Shown here: piece after piece, positions 62,105-64,000 of the stretch
How positions within the stretch are numbered: the stretch's first letter is position 1
How the letters are laid out: each line of letters begins with the position of its first letter
Assembly (NCBI RefSeq): GCF_050947875.1
Contig: NC_134572.1
Coordinates: forward strand, 152,603,105 to 152,667,104
Length of the DNA: 64,000 nt
Direction: 5' to 3'
Source: Dermacentor variabilis
Lineage: Eukaryota; Arthropoda; Arachnida; Ixodida; Ixodidae
Notes under the pieces: model-generated
Told to the model about the DNA's origin: nothing
Database searches by the model: none
Seen by the model: the letters and a program-made list of their open reading frames with translations, nothing else
Made by a program: the position numbers and the translations under genes

Positions 62105-64000
62105 TATACAGTCAGGACGGGAAAGTATGGTGGAGATCTCTTACTTGGCTGCCCTATTGTTGCTCTAGTTCGGCAGTGCCGCACTTTCGTCCTCAGTTTC
62201 ACGGCCCAGCGCGAACCGTGAGAACCTCGCTCTTCGATTTCACTTCGCGCAGGCAATGCAGGGCCAGTATGTGTTCGATTTCAAGTTCCATTGCTTCTAT
62301 CACGCGACGCACCGTGAGGCAGATCGCAGCGATAGCGGCAGCGCGGCGGCGAGCGAGTCATGTCCGAACGGATCACGAAGGGGGAAAAAAGAAAATTTTA
62401 CATAGTCGGCTAGTAAAGGGGGCCCTAAGAACCAGTTGACGGTTTTGTTGCGCTCGCTACTTAGGAAGTGCTAGCAGTGCATTCCTGGTGCGTGCATCGT
62501 GCAAGCTCACGGTAGCAGACGACACAGCGCTGCGCTCTGCCAACTCATTTACGCTTGGGATACCGCCTGTCGGCTGAGAACGAAGAAGAATGGCATTAAT
62601 AAATCACTTCAAGCATTTCACGAACGCCCGGCACCGCATGTTTATACTTTAGAACGTGGTGTATAACATTTAATTTATATGTCATGTTTAATTAGTCAGC
62701 AGAAACATTCTGCGGTTCCTCGATTAGCTCGTCATATGATGATATACACTTCAGAGGCGGCACCCTCTGATTTTGGAGTTGCCCGTTTGGTGACGTAAGC
62801 GGCGAAGTTAGCGGTTGGTTTTGCGAACCGTTATAAGATTCCGCCTGGCAGGAATGAAGCGTTTTAGAATGGGGCTTCGCGTTTGCGGATAGCGTCTTGC
62901 GCTTGCAGCGCCACAACGGCGTCAAAAAAAAAAAAAAACAACTGTTATAAATATTACAATAAGATATGCCATTTTATAAAAGCAATTTTAACATTCGTGT
63001 TACCGCGTTTAATTAAGATTTAGAGGTTATTCTATTAGCATCGAGCAGTTGCGCTTAGTTTTGAGTAATCAAATTTACGTGCCTTCACCGCCTTCACCAG
63101 CCAAGTTAAGCCGTGTTAGGCCTACGAACCATGAAATCGACAATCGAATTCGGAATCAGCGGCGTCGAATATATCGATGTTCATATTACACGGTAGTTGA
63201 GAGAAAGCGACAATCGCAGCCAAGCTAGGCGAAGCTTGCGAACTTGACACGTTACCACTAATCGAGCCCAGTTTGGTGCTAGGTTGGAGCCGTCGCTTCG
63301 ACGGCTGCCGCCATGTTTGTTGACGCAAAGCCTTTGGGGCAGCGCTCGGAGCTCCCTCTAAATCAGTAGCTGGTCCTTTAAGCCCAAGAGCAGCCTACGC
63401 AACGCGGCTTGGGTACCCATAGCCTTGGGTCCCCAATTATAAAACTCTATAGTGAAATAGCGAGCGCGACGCAATACCCAAATGCAATTTGGATCTCGTG
63501 CATGCGCAGGGGCTTCGACGCTATTTCTTTGGGGCCTCAAACGGTCAAGGCCCCTAATCTAAAGCTCTCTATTGTCGCGGATACAGCTTAAGTCTACAAT
63601 GAAGCCCCGCCCACGCCCTCATAACCCCCAGCCACTGTTTCTCCGCGAGGCTGCAAATAGCTTGTACTTCAAGCTTTCCCTGCTACGTAAAAAATGCGGT
63701 AACCACAAACATAAAATTATAAGCGCGTTATTTTATACGTTTTCACTCGTCTATTATAGTGGAACGCTGAAAGCCTAATTCTTTATCGAACTGAAATGAA
63801 ACGCTTGCTTCACTGCAACTTTTTATCAAGTTTCACGAATTCAGTTGACAGTGAAATTTCACGAGTAAAACGGGCTTAGCACTGAAATGAACGGTACCGC
63901 GAACTTTTGAAGAGCGAAATTCTCAGAGTCCATGCGCTTCGTCCATGTCTGTTGCTTAACTTGTCTGTTGCTTAAAAGGTTTTCATTCAACCATATTGCA
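62105..64000. other. No gene recognised
   Basis: 62140-62450 has an open frame (61906-62439) that begins inside the SINE and is not a gene. A minus-strand frame 62692-62925 and another at 63122-63328 have no recognised domain. 63430-63575 contains a weak 24-base direct repeat (ccaattataaaactctatag-like). A poly-A run lies at 62925-62938. Nothing supports a coding gene. Confidence 0.6.

Noticed and set aside
61906..62439. 177-codon plus-strand frame
   Set aside because: Its first third is antisense SINE sequence and the rest has no motif; no start or splice support.
63430..63575. Possible MITE ends near 63.4-63.6 kb
   Set aside because: The similar blocks are in direct, not inverted, orientation and too diverged to define an element.

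Overview
The window looks like a transposon graveyard from an animal genome, most probably an ixodid (hard) tick. The main clue is five copies of a tRNA-headed SINE that matches the tick Ruka type, together with the mix of LINE, Penelope, mariner, MITE and Ty3/gypsy families. No bacterial operon, rRNA, CRISPR or convincing host protein-coding gene was found. Nearly all coding sequence belongs to retroelements or DNA transposons, and most of it is broken by stops and frameshifts.

Layout. 1-806: the 3' end of a LINE, inserted at the edge of a large inverted repeat. 808-10137: an inverted duplication with arms 808-3745 and 6390-10137, each carrying a gypsy integrase end, a SINE piece and an anonymous repeat, around a 2.6 kb spacer. 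9.06-13.7 kb: a degenerate Ty3/gypsy element on the minus strand with the usual order gag-PR-RT-RNase H-IN; the right arm covers part of it. 14.9-16.4 kb: simple repeats, a SINE and a possible LINE endonuclease remnant. 16568-18666: a small TIR transposon, split by a Penelope-like element (16876-18359, 11-bp TSD), which is itself split by a LINE 3' end. 19911-20868: a nearly continuous palindrome. 20.95-26.6 kb: a LINE 3' end, then an L1/Tx1-like LINE interrupted by a MITE that carries a 41-bp mini-insertion; a tRNA-like sequence follows. 29239-29858: a second copy of that MITE.

The centre of the window is a pair of gypsy-type LTR retrotransposons. Element B (plus strand, 30070-43897, TSD AAGG) has element A (minus strand, 30851-37602, TSD CCGC) inserted into its 5' LTR. 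Both have the pol order protease-integrase-RT-RNase H, that is, integrase before RT, as in the Gmr1-like group, and a gag with an N-terminal SAP-like motif, a coiled coil, a SCAN-like capsid segment and a zinc knuckle. This is the most interesting system in the window, and the ordinary-order gypsy at 9-13.7 kb is a built-in contrast.

44.1-46.6 kb: a dead mariner with a TTAA-flanked MITE and a Ruka SINE nested in it. 48.17-48.37 kb: 51-bp tandem repeats encoding a charged 17-residue repeat. 48.84-54.7 kb: a minus-strand CR1/jockey-like LINE interrupted by a TIR element that holds a nearly full RTE-like LINE. 54.9-55.8 kb: a LINE ORF1 of the SGNH-esterase type. 55980-56165: a nearly perfect 93-bp-arm hairpin with a hammerhead-like core. 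56584-59379: a Tc1/mariner-type element with TA target duplication. 59.86-61.66 kb: a LINE with an intact RT reading frame. 61.87-62.09 kb: a SINE. The last 1.9 kb holds nothing that can be named.

These genes do not form a host pathway. They record successive insertions, and the nesting gives their relative ages.
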